Assembly (NCBI GenBank): GCA_958510875.1
Contig: OY294068.1
Location: forward strand, 190,984,315 to 191,048,314
Origin: Endomychus coccineus
Lineage: Eukaryota > Arthropoda > Insecta > Coleoptera > Endomychidae
Direction: 5' to 3'
Length of the DNA stretch: 64,000 nucleotides
Shown here piece after piece: positions 21,846 through 35,131 of this stretch (its first letter is position 1; every line of letters begins with the position of its first letter). The position numbers and the translations under genes are program-made. Under the pieces are notes generated by a model. That model was not told where the DNA came from, did no database searches, and saw only the letters and a list, made by a program, of their open reading frames with translations.

Positions 21846-22876
21846 TTTATGTAACTTCTGCCTGACGAAATTTTGTTATTCAGCATTATGACAACCAACG
21901 AAGACATCCGATGCCACAGATACTATTGTCTACGGAGTTCAATATGGAGTTGTACTCGTTGTAGCATACGAAATTACAATTTCATTATTTTGAAATGAAA
22001 ATTAATATAATTAGTCTTTCTTTAGTTTTCACAACTGTCTGCATTTCAATCAACAATTATATAAATTTTTATATTTAATAATAAAAAACGTGTAATGGAC
22101 GGTACAATTCCTGTAAAGAGTATCAATGTAACCCGATAGTCATTATAATAAATACACATTATTTTAGTTTCAAAACATATTATTTATTGATATTTACATC
22201 GATGTAAATGAAAGTAATGTCAAACAGCATTGGTCCGAATTGAAGATGTCTACGTCAAATGTCAGTATGATCGTAAATTACACCACAAATAATTATTTGA
22301 AATAAAATTTTGTACTTTCGTATTAGTAGTATTACAAAAAAACATCAAAACGATACTCACTATTATATTTGATGCTGTGATCCAACATTCGGACAATGAA
22401 AATAATAAACTAGATATAACACGTCATAAATGTGTAGTACACATGCACTAATGTTATATTCTCATGACAAGAATTAAATTCACAATATGTAAAACCTTGC
22501 ACGTAGATACGATACTGAGTACACAATGTACAATTACTGAATTTAATAAAAATATGACTTTCATCTGCACGAGGACCGAGGATTGAGTAATTGAATAACG
22601 TCGAGTATCCGACTCAGATATGCACACGTGTGTAAGCGTATGGAGAAACTGCCTGACGCCTGATCCGAGTAGTTGCGCACGCGGCAATATACATAATACC
22701 TAATATATATAGCTACAGCGTGACGGCACGTGACGGACCCATGGTTTTACCCACATCTGAAATAGCTCAACGCGCCTAAAGAAGTTTTCATTTCAAAAAT
22801 AGTCTCTATCCGATCAAAAAAGGTCAAATTTTGCATTTCATATGAATTTTTATGTAATCTCAAAAGAATGAGCTAG
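21846..22876. other. Intergenic, nothing recognised
   Basis: No domain. A GC-richer block at 22560-22740 contains no recognisable protein. Confidence 0.35.
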
Positions 22877-22917
22877 TTAAATTGTCTATTTATTGTTTAT
22901 AAACAATATAAACAATT
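22877..22917. repeat. Inverse partner of the 21398-21440 block
   Basis: Contains the same ATTGTTTATAAACAAT palindrome and flanking AAATTGTTTA and TAGACAAT strings in reverse complement. Confidence 0.5.
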
Positions 22918-23335
22918 TCCGCAACTTACGGGTCCAATACCCATTTGATTGCACTATTACCAGAACTGTGCATTTATCTGTATTCAAAGGTATTTGCCAA
23001 TCACTACACCATTCTCCCAGTATAGGATATTCTGTTGAATCCAGTTTCTTGTGGCGGAGGTTACCAGAAATTTCGTTGTCATCAGCAAATAAAACATGTT
23101 GACACTTTGAGTAGTTTGGAGGTGTATATTGTATACAAGACAGGACACAAATTCTGATGTTAAACACCAGAAGTCAACTTCTGTATATCCACCAATTCGG
23201 ACCGAAAAAGTTCTATCACCTAGAAACCTAATAACATTCCACAAACACCAATTTGGACTATAGTTCAATTTTCGGAACGTGGTCTTAAGCTTTGGAAAAA
23301 TCAGAGAAGAGTACCAGTTAGTTGACTTTTATCAA
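22918..23335 (-). pseudogene. Decayed LINE reverse transcriptase fragment
   Basis: Minus strand with several frame changes. From 23268 down: FLGDRTFSVRIGGY (the pattern SFLxDRTFxVRVGxxxS), then remnants of the PQG block (TSGV and CPVLYTIYTS in shifted frames) and VLFADDNEISGNL near 23100-23060, the catalytic FADD box. The following WCSDWQIPLNTDKCTVLVI at about 23015-22960 is the standard W-x-x-x-W-x-L-x-L-N-x-x-K-C block after the catalytic box. The copy stops abruptly at 22918 before the thumb, so both ends are truncated. The clade is one with FADDxKI spelling (Jockey or RTE group). Confidence 0.83.
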
Positions 23336-24500
23336 TATTTGCAGTCCAAATTTTCAAGCAGTAGAGAAGGTTGATGGTTGATAATCGACCAGGCAAATAT
23401 CCATGTTGGGAGTCGGAAACAAAGTTAGTTTCGATGATAAACTATTATTCTCCTCAAACTTTGTTGCATATTGGAACAACACTTATAGGTCTATAATTAA
23501 GAGGATCTAATTTGTCATCCCAATCCCTGCTAAATTAACAATACTCTTTATATAATGAATTGCGAGATTTTTGTTATAGATTTGAAACTAAAAATAAGAC
23601 TTATCGATACAATGTTACTGCACTTTGCTCAATCAGACATAATCATTTCAGAGAGCATTTATGATAGCAACTTAGGGTCTCGAATTTATCCACCGTTCTA
23701 AGGGTTGCAGGTAGAATTATTTCACTCTTCAGCCGGCTCCATAAAAGGCTTGCTTTAAAATACAAATGACTTAAATTTAAATAACTAAAATATTTGTTTT
23801 TTACTCCATACTAATTAATGATGGTTCCTTTCTGGTCTACTAATAATTAGTGCAATCCAGAGTTACAAATTTATGGCATACTGTGGAAATTTTAACGAGA
23901 ACTCGTATAATTATATGACGTTGCGTCTATTGGTAAATATAGGAAGAAACAAACTTACAATAGATTGAAATCATGCTATAAATTGAAACTAAAACGACTA
24001 CCGTTAAATCGAATTTGATTGAGTTTTGACTCATTCATTTTAGTATGTTTGTATTCTGTATTCATGTTCGTGACATGGTACAAGGAATAATTGTGAAAAT
24101 TAATTTCTAATGCTATTTCGAGATGAAATTTGATGATATTGATACAATGTTTGCTTCGAACATAACAATCCAAATGGTGATAATAAGTTACCTAACATCA
24201 ACATACTGTTATTGCCCACGATGGAACGGAGACTCTATTTATGGATTTCGATGGGGGAGAATTATTTATTATTCCTGTGTATATTGTAACGGAGCTTAAA
24301 TTTTGGATCAGGCAGTAAATACGGATATTACATGTAATCCCAGTTTGAACAGTTCATTATTTCAATAGATATGCGTGAACTCCGAATGTGTATTCCGTGA
24401 TTGTCACTTTTCTAAATCTCCGTAATTTTGAATAAGTGTAATTATTCAATTAAATGAATCGAATTCATGCCCGCTTGAAAATTGCATTCATTCCGATTAA
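23336..24500. other. Intergenic, nothing recognised
   Basis: AT-rich; no supported features. Confidence 0.35.
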
Positions 24501-26116
24501 AAATATGTTGCTAAAACGGGGGTCTGGCAAGTTAACGCAACAACCTTATGTATAAAAAGGGCGAACAACCAAAAAACTCTGATAACATTTGTTTATTGTG
24601 CCGAGAGGAACTAGTGAAGCATCATGTGCGCGAATTTTAGATCTGAAAAGTAGCGTCACTTTTAAGCATTGTTCGGGACATAAGTAAGACACCCTTAGCA
24701 CAAAATGAGGAATTGCTGGAGCAGACTTGTCCAGAAAATCGGAAAACATATAAAAGCAGTGACCGATAAAAGGTCGCTCTCTTTTGTGCTCCCTTTGGTG
24801 ATTTTGATTTTCAAATAGTACAGTTGCTCTTTTGTGATTTTGATTATCAATCAGTACCGTTCAAGTGTGATTATCATATTAGAATCAAAGTGAATTAATT
24901 ATTATCCGAGTTCAAGTCAGATTTAACATTTTGAATTAACAATAGTGTTCCGTTTAGTGAATTGTTACATAAGGTAAATGATAGCTTAATAGTTGATATT
25001 TTGGGCATTACGATATATTGATTTCCGTAGTTTATGATTGGCAATGTTCTATTGTATGATATCCGAGTTCCGTAGCATTCAGTAATTTGGATTGTTATAT
25101 TTGAGTTTGTCCCGTCATAGGTCGGACCGCGCACGATTTGAATTCGCACGTGAATTGAAATATTCAAGTAATTGTATGGTGTGTACAGAGTGTGTATGTT
25201 TGAACGACGGGGGCGTCTTTGGTATAATTGTGCACGCTGTACCTGTACCGGAAGTATAAGTATATCATAGACGACCAAACCGCCAACGGCTTGTGCACGC
25301 TGTATCTGTACCGGAAGTATAAGCTGGGGTGGTTGTGTGATTGAGAATCGTTATTACCCCTTATTCGTATGAGAAGTCCTCGGCCGTGGATGTAGGGGTT
25401 ATTGCAGATACGATAGTTAGGGTTTGTGCACGCTGTGATCTACCGGAAGTATAAGCCATAATGGTCTAAATTCTGAATCTGCCAAGTGTATGAAATCTAA
25501 CACTGTCATACAATTACCGGGCACTCCGTTCATAACTAATACAAGGGTTGGTGTTATGTGACAGAATGAACTTAATTAGAGTAATCATCCGACAATACCG
25601 CAAAATCTGATATCGTACAATTTGAAAACTGGTGCAAGTCAATATCTTCCGATCCAACCGAGTCTTAACCGTTTAATATATCGTAGTGTGTTTTAAACAT
25701 TTCACGTAATATTGCTATCTGAATAATTACCGACAACCGCTTATTACTCTAGAACCTGTTTGATTTGTATTTTCCGCAAATGATAAATGTAAATCATTTA
25801 TCAACCGATTCCGTACCGTTGAATTGAATTTCAATACCGAACATGTCGTAAAATATATATGTTGAAACAGTTTTCATGTATCGTTTGAGCTTCATTACAT
25901 TTTCCGTCTGGGTGAATTTTTGTGAATTATACCGTTCAATTGCATTCCACTAATTATTCTGAAAGTGTACTTGTTAAAATTAATATATGTTTTAATATTT
26001 GGAATTCCCCGTTTTATTAATTTATTCCTGCTCCATCTTTTAAATGAGCTAAGTTTTAACCCGGTATCAATTGTAATTAAAGCCTACAATTTTAATACTG
26101 TTTTCTGCCCAATGAG
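24501..26116. other. LTR-like unassigned region with a TATA box
   Basis: A TATA box (CATATAAAAGCAG) at about 24746-24758 is followed by sequence of the kind seen in LTR promoters. I could not find terminal TG/CA pairs, a second LTR, primer site or target duplication, so a solo LTR is only a guess. A 127-aa minus-strand frame at 24895-25278 has no recognisable domain. Confidence 0.3.
25228..25455 (+). repeat. Three copies of a roughly 33-bp motif
   Basis: TTGTGCACGCTGT followed by ACCGGAAGTATAAG occurs at 25228-25260, 25291-25323 and 25424-25455. The first two are 33 bp and differ at one base; the third has a small indel. Spacing is 63 and 133 bp, and the DNA between copies is not obviously similar. 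Confidence 0.85.
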
Positions 26117-26120
26117 CCCT

Positions 26121-26227
26121 GGTTTTACTTCACCGTAGCTACCCTAGGGACAAGGCTATCTATAGATAGCATAGTGACAAGCCTTGTGGTGAGGACCCTA
26201 GCAGAAGTCCTCAAAAAGAAGTAAACC
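26121..26227. repeat. Imperfect hairpin of about 107 bp
   Basis: GGTTTTACTTC at 26121 pairs with GAAGTAAACC at 26218, and CTAGGGACAAGGCT inside can pair in part with AGCCTTGT and CCCTAG. The pairing has loops and gaps. Confidence 0.5.
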
Positions 26228-26689
26228 TTTAGAAAATCTGGCCCGAGGATTTGAAATAAGCAGTTTACCAAAAACTCGCAAGGTACACGTCATAATATAT
26301 GGCGATTCGAAATTGAATCCAGTCAGGTAATCAGTTCAAAAGTATAGGGAGCTATAGTATAGTCCATATTATAACGTTGACATTCAATGCAATAAGCCAA
26401 CTAGCTGATTAAACTCCATTGTGTTTGTCCCAACATCTTCAAACCACGAGAAATGGGTGCAGGTGCAGGGTCGACTTTAAAATATACCTACATATTGATT
26501 TATTTTTGTTATCAATTAAAAAGCTATTTTACAGGAAAGTAATGATCATTTCAAAAAAATGTCTGATCTCATTGCTAATGATATAATAAGTACAATAAAA
26601 ATTAACATTTCATAATAATCAGTTTTAACAACATTTTTCTATTTTAAGTTCAAGTTAGTTTGGTGTCACTACCAATATGAGTTAAAGTT
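26228..26689. other. Intergenic, nothing recognised
   Basis: AT-rich spacer. Confidence 0.3.
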
Positions 26690-26839
26690 GAAAAGTCCCT
26701 GATAAATAAAACTGATGTGGCCACAATCGCAAATCTCATGTGACATGTATGATGTACCATCTTCAACTAGAATGCATTAAAATTTTCAGACTGATATGTC
26801 GTGCAGTTCTGTTTTGACACCCATCGAAAGCAAGCAACC
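26690..26839 (-). repeat. Dispersed repeat, copy 2 (inverse copy at 11311-11460)
   Basis: Reverse complement of this block matches 11311-11460, with landmarks GCTTGCTTTCGATG and GATGGTACATCA. Confidence 0.75.
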
Positions 26840-26929
26840 ATCGGCACTTTAGCACGAGATTGCTGAAGCTATGAGCATCTCATAGTCCAGGCAACGAAGC
26901 GAAAATAAAAATAAAAAATACGGTAAGCT

Positions 26930-27200
26930 AGAATTTCAAAAAAATTGTTGCGTTTTGTTCCTAATACCCCATAGATCATTCATGACTATCAAGACAGCGG
27001 GGGTCAACCTTTTCACCTCCCAAAAAGGGGGTTTCAACCCCTCACAGAAGCATTCTTATAAAAACAATCCAAATGTTTAGAACATTAATGAATTGAGAGC
27101 CGAAAATGACCCCTAGTATGTTTTTTGGGTCGCTGATCACGATTCCGCAGTTATTTTCTCCAAAAAACTCTCTTCAGATGAAAAATTCGGGAAATTTGAG
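26930..27200 (-). repeat. Diverged relative of part of the 2056-bp unit
   Basis: The block with GACCCCTAGTATG and GGTCGCTGATCACGATTC matches, in reverse complement, the segment around GTGATCAGCGACCCCGAAAA and CCTACTAGGGGGC in each 2056-bp unit (32128 in unit 1). A further trace (GTGATTAGCGACACC) is at 53681. This shows that part of the unit is an older dispersed repeat. Confidence 0.6.
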
Positions 27201-30200
27201 ATTTTCCTGAGACGGTTATGAATGAAAAAGTAGAATTTTGTCACTAGAGGTCATTTTTTAATAAAATTAAATATTGAAAACTATAGGTAGGTAATTTGTG
27301 ATTGAAAAGTTGATACAAAAATTGATTTACTTGAAAATATATTATTGTAGTGGAAAAAGTGGAAAAATGCCATTAGAAAATATAAGTATGTAATTTTAAG
27401 ATGAAGAATAAAAATGGGATGACCCTAGTTTCACAAATTGAATGGCACTGATAATTTAAAGCAGTACTTTAATATGCATTTTTTGTGCAGGTTGAATGGA
27501 CAGAAGATGTCACGATGTGGCGCAGTGTAGAAAAGATATCACAGTTTTATTGTATATACAATCTCAATAATTATTTACTTCCTAAGACTCAGTCATTAAC
27601 CACCTCGTTGTAAAACTGCCCTCTATTATAAATACTATAAAAGCATCAAATGAAAACTGAACACTTAATTTCAAAGTTGGGAATTGTTACCATGTTATAT
27701 ATACAGCCATCTCTTGGAAACTTTCGCAACTATCAAAGGCTTGAGCAGGTAAAATTCACACCGTTACATAAAGGTAGAAGCCGTACATATAATAAGTTCC
27801 CGATAAATCATAAATCAATCCCAAGTTGATGATGAACATAGAAAATTAATGTTTCAAAATATTTTGCATTTCATTAAAATGGAATGTGGCCATGATAAAT
27901 GACAAATATCCTCTCTGATTGGTGAGTTACTGTTTATTATTCCATAACTGCTGACCATCGCCGCATAAGCTTGCTGTCGACCATACAATGAATCAATTAA
28001 ACATGAAAATGAGAAGATCGTTGACAAATCAAATTTATCACAAATTTTAATACCACTCATAGCAATTTTATTTGAATTCTCCACATAGCTCTATAAATAT
28101 AAATACACAAACATACAACATAGCGCTGACACTATATTCAGGCAAGTTGATTTAATGGGCATTAGTATATTTTTTATTTTCGTATAATGGTAATACGATT
28201 TTTCTAATTTTTTCATCACAGACTTGTACTATCGGTGTTAATTATCTACTTCAATGATTGAATTCAAGTATGTTTATTGCATACAATAATAATTAAAGTA
28301 ACATTTGTTATTAAATGGTGGAATCTGAATGAAAAAATCGATAATATGAAATAATGGGACCCTTCTTACTTGACACTTGGGTATACTTTCACATTCCCCA
28401 AAATATGCAGTTGTAGTGTGAGTTTATCCTTCTCATTCACGATCAATTTCGAGAGAATTGAAAAAGATTGTACAAACATACATGCTGTTCTTTTTATACG
28501 TGCATATCTGTACAGTTTTGGAGTTATCATTTGAATTATTTGTTGTTTTTAACTTACCCCCTAAACATATCACCAGACTCACATGGAAAATGGTTTCGAA
28601 TTGTTTTTTTCATTTCTTATTTTTTCATCGGAATTGAGTTTGACCTAGCTTGTAAATTAAAAGAAACATATGCGGTATCTTCAAAACTAATCAATGAAAG
28701 TTAGTATGTACATTCAATTTGGTAAGGTTCCTTGCATATTGAAGGCATATCTTTTCTGTATTTATACGAACTTTTTATTCGGTATAGTCCAAGTGATATG
28801 AGTGATTTTTTGGCTGTTCTAATATCCATAACTGTTTAGAACAGAAGCCATAACTCTCTTATTCGAGAGTTATGTAATTGGTGGAGTAAATTCAATTCAA
28901 CATAGAGGCTATAGAAGCGTATAAATTTCTGTCAACAAATCAAATTGAAAGATAAACGAGAAAGACAAAATTTGCCTTCATCACCAGTCTGTTCATCGGG
29001 TCGTCTTGCATCATGAAATAGAACCGTCCGGAACATCTTCATAAACTATGCATATACATCCAGAAATATTTCATCCATAATTTATGTTAATTAACATAAT
29101 CAAATACTAATTAACGGAGTGCGAACGAATTTCAATAATCCTTCATTTCACGAAGCTGTGACAACGCAAACACATTTGTAGAATGATAAACAGAATTCGT
29201 GGAATTCAATTTAAGAACAATGCACTGAATAATCTTTAGCACCGGTAAAATTTACTTATTATCCAATGGAATTGAATCAAGTGGCAGATGTTTTTATAAT
29301 GTTCTCAAAATTATACCGTTCAACGTAATAAATTAAAAAGGAAAGTGTTGTTTAATGCAATCTAAAGTAGGTATTTCGTACTAATGGTATGTTGGATATA
29401 GAGAAGAAACTTAAATGGATGATCATACAAATAAACCTGGTTGCTTTGAATACGAAAAAAATAGAGTGAACTATTTTCAATTGAATGACCAAACTCATCT
29501 TGTACTACCATTTCCAATAAGAATTTGAGCTGTTAATGAATATGGGGATGAACCACTACTTGAGTAGAATATAACAAGCCTCAAGAAGTAGATCAAGATC
29601 TCACAAAATAATACGACTGTAATCATTTTCGAATTAATAAAATGCTCTTTAACATGTTGGTTTAATGTTGCGTGTATGTTTATGATGTTTTCAAAAGCTA
29701 TGTGTACTGTGAGGTTAATGTTATGAAAAAATCAAACGACGTATCATCATATTACCAGATAGCTCACTAGTTACAACAATTTGAGATGGCGTCGCTATTC
29801 TTGAAGATTACAACAATTGTTCCGAACTTATAGTTTTTTGAGGGAATTCATCGTATCTACCTCCATCATCAGGTAAAAGTTTCAACAAACCTAATTTCAA
29901 GAACGCGTTGCTAATAAGGGATATTAAGCAACATACTTTGTTGAGGAGTTCAATGCTGAAGTAGGCAAGTAAACTGCATTTGAAAAGTAGGGTGAATAGA
30001 CTAAATCCTGTTCACGTTAAGAGAGAAATGTCGTCATTGCCGAATGTGGTACAGTGTTGTCAGGTTAACCAGATTTTCAGTATATTTAAATAACTCTAAA
30101 CACTTGTACAATATACTTTGTTATGATGTTACACTTATTGTAGATTTTGTTTAGATTTAATGAACCTTTAATTGCTTTATTAGCTCAAAAATACAGCTTT

Positions 30201-30452
30201 AACATGAAGTTCTTAGATCAGTACGATGATGCCTGCATGAGCTCTGGGGCGGTACTGCCTTACTGCTTGTCCCTCCCTATTCCTTCGCGGGAAATTTTAA
30301 ATAGCAAATATAATGTGCCAGTGTGCCTAAACGTACTTTATACAATGTTTACAAACAACTTCGCTGGTATTATATCAAAGTATATACATTATTTGTGATC
30401 TCAAATATGATGCACAAATTGTTTGTGTTTACCAAATGTTTGATAAAAAAGT
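27201..30452. other. Intergenic, nothing recognised
   Basis: 3.2 kb of AT-rich sequence with only small, featureless frames. A 10-bp perfect hairpin (CATAACTCTC-6-GAGAGTTATG) sits at 28849-28874. Confidence 0.35.
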
Positions 30453-31019
30453 AGCTGCATGTGAGATGTGAAGTAGGTACCTCAACTTCTACTTGCAACA
30501 GTTCTTAATTGTATATTATTGGAACACTAGATTTCCTGGCGTTCAATCAATCAACTAATCAATATATTTATTTGTTCCATCATACACAGATAAACCTGAT
30601 AAGGTTATTGAACGTGTCATAACGTAAAGTGTAATATAAAATTGAAAATCTTAAACTGGTACGAATGTTTAAAATAGTAAAGCTCAAGTTATTTGTTGAA
30701 ATTACATAAAATATACAAAATGGCGTCATATACATTATCATTGAGTAGTATTATCAAACATATATTCACTTATCTTATAATAGGCCTTTTTAATAAGAAT
30801 CTGTTTTAGTTTAAGTTTAAGATCGTTTGTCGGTAAACTTTGTAGGCATATCGGTAACTTATTATGTGATTTTGAAGACAGAAATGAACATTATTTTGGA
30901 TATTTGAAAAGTTACTGCGTTCAAATTGTAAGTCCTTTTTAAATCTGCCTTCATGTGAGTGACTTCTAATGTATTTATCAAATATCCTGATTCGTATTTA
31001 CGAAGAACTTCATCTTCAT

Positions 31020-31850
31020 TGCATCACAAGGTTTGCAGCTAGTGGTTTATTCGATATTGAGGATACCTATTAACATTTTCTCTTGTAGAATAAATATTCT
31101 TTCAACATGAGGTGATCCCGCCCAAAAGATCATTCCGTACCTAAGCCTCGATTCCACATAAGCTTCGAAAGTGATCAACCCTGTTTCCCTATTCATTTCA
31201 GATATTAGTACTTTAAGTGCATAACAATAATTGCCTAGTTCTTTGTTAAGGGAATCGATATGGAATCTCTCTATGATCTATTTTTATTCCTGAAAATTTT
31301 ATTTGAGTCGAGTTCAGTTTATGGTCATTATAATGTACACTAAATTGAGAGTTTTTTGTATGAGTACTTGATGATCTGTATCTTCTCAATGTTTAGTTTT
31401 GAGTAGTTTTCCTTGAAGGATTATTCCGTTTTCATTAATTTCTGACAAATTCTTTGTTTTAGAATATTTTCATTCTCTTCAGATAGATAACTGAACGAAG
31501 CCCTCACCCAAGACATCATTTGTATAAAGGAGAAATAGCTGTGGTCCCAGTATGGATCCCTGGAGAACCTCTCTTCCAACTAGACAGCAGTTTGACTTGG
31601 TAAGTTATCCTTGTTCATCTGTTCCTACTATAAATTGTTTCTTATTTGTAAGTTACGATGAAATGAGCTTCAGCGTGATACATTGTTAAACCGTAGCACT
31701 CAAGTTATCGAAGAAACGTATCTAAATTTACGCCGTCGGAGGCTTTAAGACAAATCAATAGACATTTTAAAAGTAATTTTTTCATTATTTAGAGGAATCA
31801 ATATATCATAGAGGGTCAAATAAGCTGCTGATAATTAAGCGGTTTCTAGG
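31020..31850 (-). pseudogene. Dead LINE reverse transcriptase in array unit 1
   Basis: Read on the minus strand across frames. First comes a palm-type block beginning MSIDLS with a degenerate D-x-VNLDTFL continuation (about 31760-31720). Then VLQGSILGPQLFLLYTNDVL (about 31575-31515), the diagnostic PQGSILGPLLFLLYxND motif with the proline replaced by leucine. After a gap without a readable catalytic ADD box comes a thumb block EAYVESRLRYGMIFWAGS (about 31170-31115), matching the pattern of a S-x-L-x-YGxxFWGxS motif. Stops and frameshifts are frequent. The copy was inactive before the unit was multiplied, because all four units share the same lesions. Confidence 0.85.
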
Positions 31851-33075
31851 GAACCCATCTTGAGCTTCATTCAGGACGGTACGTTTTTCGAGAAAAGGAA
31901 TTGTTCGTTCATATGAGGACGAGCATAAGCGCCCGGTGCTTACAGCATTTCCTATTCTTACGGTGAAGTTTACGTTGGCGAAACAACAAAAATATCAAGA
32001 TTCAACTTCAAGTGCGAGCACAATTCGACAACGCCGAAAAAAGCAGCAAAATGTTTGAAAATAAATCACATTTTCCGATTTTTCACTCCCCATGTAGATT
32101 TTCCTGAAAACTAATGTCAGATTCGTGATCAGCGACCCCGAAAACCTACTAGGGGGCATTTTCAGTTCTTAATTTCCATTTTTACTATAATTCGTAATTT
32201 TTTTGAAAACGGGGGGTGAAAAAAGAGTTAATTTTGAGTTTTGGGGGTGGCTAGTCACTTCGTTTGCTAGTAACGAATGACCTAGGGGACTCATAGGAAC
32301 TGAGGCAAAAAAAATTTTTTTGATCCACCTTCCTATAAGAAACTTTTTTCGTCGGTCAATTTCCCCGCTTTATTGACTGGACTATAAGTGATTGTTTCTG
32401 TTTTGGAGGTTCTGAAAGGAACGGAACTGTAGAATAGAAATCATTCGAAAATCGATACAACGATGTTCATCGTTGATGAGAGTGAGTTGTATGTAACAGC
32501 GCTAATTAAGCTGCATGTGAGATGTGAAGTAGGTACCTCAACTTCTACTTGCAACAGTTCTTAATTGTATATTATTGGAACACTAGATTTCCTGGCGTTC
32601 AATCAATCAACTAATCAATATATTTATTTGTTCCATCATACACAGATAAACCTGATAAGGTTATTGAACGTGTCATAACGTAAAGTGTAATATAAAATTG
32701 AAAATCTTAAACTGGTACGAATGTTTAAAATAGTAAAGCTCAAGTTATTTGTTGAAATTACATAAAATATACAAAATGGCGTCATATACATTATCATTGA
32801 GTAGTATTATCAAACATATATTCACTTATCTTATAATAGGCCTTTTTAATAAGAATCTGTTTTAGTTTAAGTTTAAGATCGTTTGTCGGTAAACTTTGTA
32901 GGCATATCGGTAACTTATTATGTGATTTTGAAGACAGAAATGAACATTATTTTGGATATTTGAAAAGTTACTGCGTTCAAATTGTAAGTCCTTTTTAAAT
33001 CTGCCTTCATGTGAGTGACTTCTAATGTATTTATCAAATATCCTGATTCGTATTTACGAAGAACTTCATCTTCAT

Positions 33076-33906
33076 TGCATCACAAGGTTTGCAGCTAGTG
33101 GTTTATTCGATATTGAGGATACCTATTAACATTTTCTCTTGTAGAATAAATATTCTTTCAACATGAGGTGATCCCGCCCAAAAGATCATTCCGTACCTAA
33201 GCCTCGATTCCACATAAGCTTCGAAAGTGATCAACCCTGTTTCCCTATTCATTTCAGATATTAGTACTTTAAGTGCATAACAATAATTGCCTAGTTCTTT
33301 GTTAAGGGAATCGATATGAAATCTCTCTATGATCTATTTTTATTCCTGAAAATTTTATTTGAGTCGAGTTCAGTTTATGGTCATTATAATGTACACTAAA
33401 TTGAGAGTTTTTTGTATGAGTACTTGATGATCTGTATCTTCTCAATGTTTAGTTTTGAGTAGTTTTCCTTGAAGGATTATTCCGTTTTCATTAATTTCTG
33501 ACAAATTCTTTGTTTTAGAATATTTTCATTCTCTTCAGATAGATAACTGAACGAAGCCCTCACCCAAGACATCATTTGTATAAAGGAGAAATAGCTGTGG
33601 TCCCAGTATGGATCCCTGGAGAACCTCTCTTCCAACTAGACAGCAGTTTGACTTGGTAAGTTATCCTTGTTCATCTGTTCCTACTATAAATTGTTTCTTA
33701 TTTGTAAGTTACGATGAAATGAGCTTCAGCGTGATACATTGTTAAACCGTAGCACTCAAGTTATCGAAGAAACGTATCTAAATTTACGCCGTCGGAGGCT
33801 TTAAGACAAATCAATAGACATTTTAAAAGTAATTTTTTCATTATTTAGAGGAATCAATATATCATAGAGGGTCAAATAAGCTGCTGATAATTAAGCGGTT
33901 TCTAGG
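33076..33906 (-). pseudogene. Dead LINE reverse transcriptase in array unit 2
   Basis: Same sequence and lesions as in unit 1, shifted by 2056 bp. Confidence 0.83.
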
Positions 33907-35131
33907 GAACCCATCTTGAGCTTCATTCAGGACGGTACGTTTTTCGAGAAAAGGAATTGTTCGTTCATATGAGGACGAGCATAAGCGCCCGGTGCTTACA
34001 GCATTTCCTATTCTTACGGTGAAGTTTACGTTGGCGAAACAACAAAAATATCAAGATTCAACTTCAAGTGCGAGCACAATTCGACAACGCCGAAAAAAGC
34101 AGCAAAATGTTTGAAAATAAATCACATTTTCCGATTTTTCACTCCCCATGTAGATTTTCCTGAAAACTAATGTCAGATTCGTGATCAGCGACCCCGAAAA
34201 CCTACTAGGGGGCATTTTCAGTTCTTAATTTCCATTTTTACTATAATTCGTAATTTTTTTGAAAACGGGGGGTGAAAAAAGAGTTAATTTTGAGTTTTGG
34301 GGGTGGCTAGTCACTTCGTTTGCTAGTAACGAATGACCTAGGGGACTCATAGGAACTGAGGCAAAAAAAATTTTTTTGATCCACCTTCCTATAAGAAACT
34401 TTTTTCGTCGGTCAATTTCCCCGCTTTATTGACTGGACTATAAGTGATTGTTTCTGTTTTGGAGGTTCTGAAAGGAACGGAACTGTAGAATAGAAATCAT
34501 TCGAAAATCGATACAACGATGTTCATCGTTGATGAGAGTGAGTTGTATGTAACAGCGCTAATTAAGCTGCATGTGAGATGTGAAGTAGGTACCTCAACTT
34601 CTACTTGCAACAGTTCTTAATTGTATATTATTGGAACACTAGATTTCCTGGCGTTCAATCAATCAACTAATCAATATATTTATTTGTTCCATCATACACA
34701 GATAAACCTGATAAGGTTATTGAACGTGTCATAACGTAAAGTGTAATATAAAATTAAAAATCTTAAACTGGTACGAATGTTTAAAATAGTAAAGCTCAAG
34801 TTATTTGTTGAAATTACATAAAATATACAAAATGGCGTCATATACATTATCATTGAGTAGTATTATCAAACATATATTCACTTATATTATAATAGGCCTT
34901 TTTAATAAGAATCTGTTTTAGTTTAAGTTTAAGATCGTTTGTCGGTAAACTTTGTAGGCATATCGGTAACTTATTATGTGATTTTGAAGACAGAAATGAA
35001 CATTATTTTGGATATTTGAAAAGTTACTGCGTTCAAATTGTAAGTCCTTTTTAAATCTGCCTTCATGTGAGTGACTTCTAATGTATTTATCAAATATCCT
35101 GATTCGTATTTACGAAGAACTTCATCTTCAT

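Noticed and set aside
24895..25278. 127-aa minus-strand ORF as a gene
   Set aside because: No domain, biased composition, and it overlaps the triplicated DNA motif; it looks like a chance frame.
25228..25455. CRISPR-like repeat-spacer arrangement
   Set aside because: Only three copies, uneven spacers of about 30 and 100 bp, and eukaryotic context; not a CRISPR array.
24501..26116. Solo Gypsy/BEL LTR
   Set aside because: Only a TATA box and general look support it; the termini and duplication are missing.
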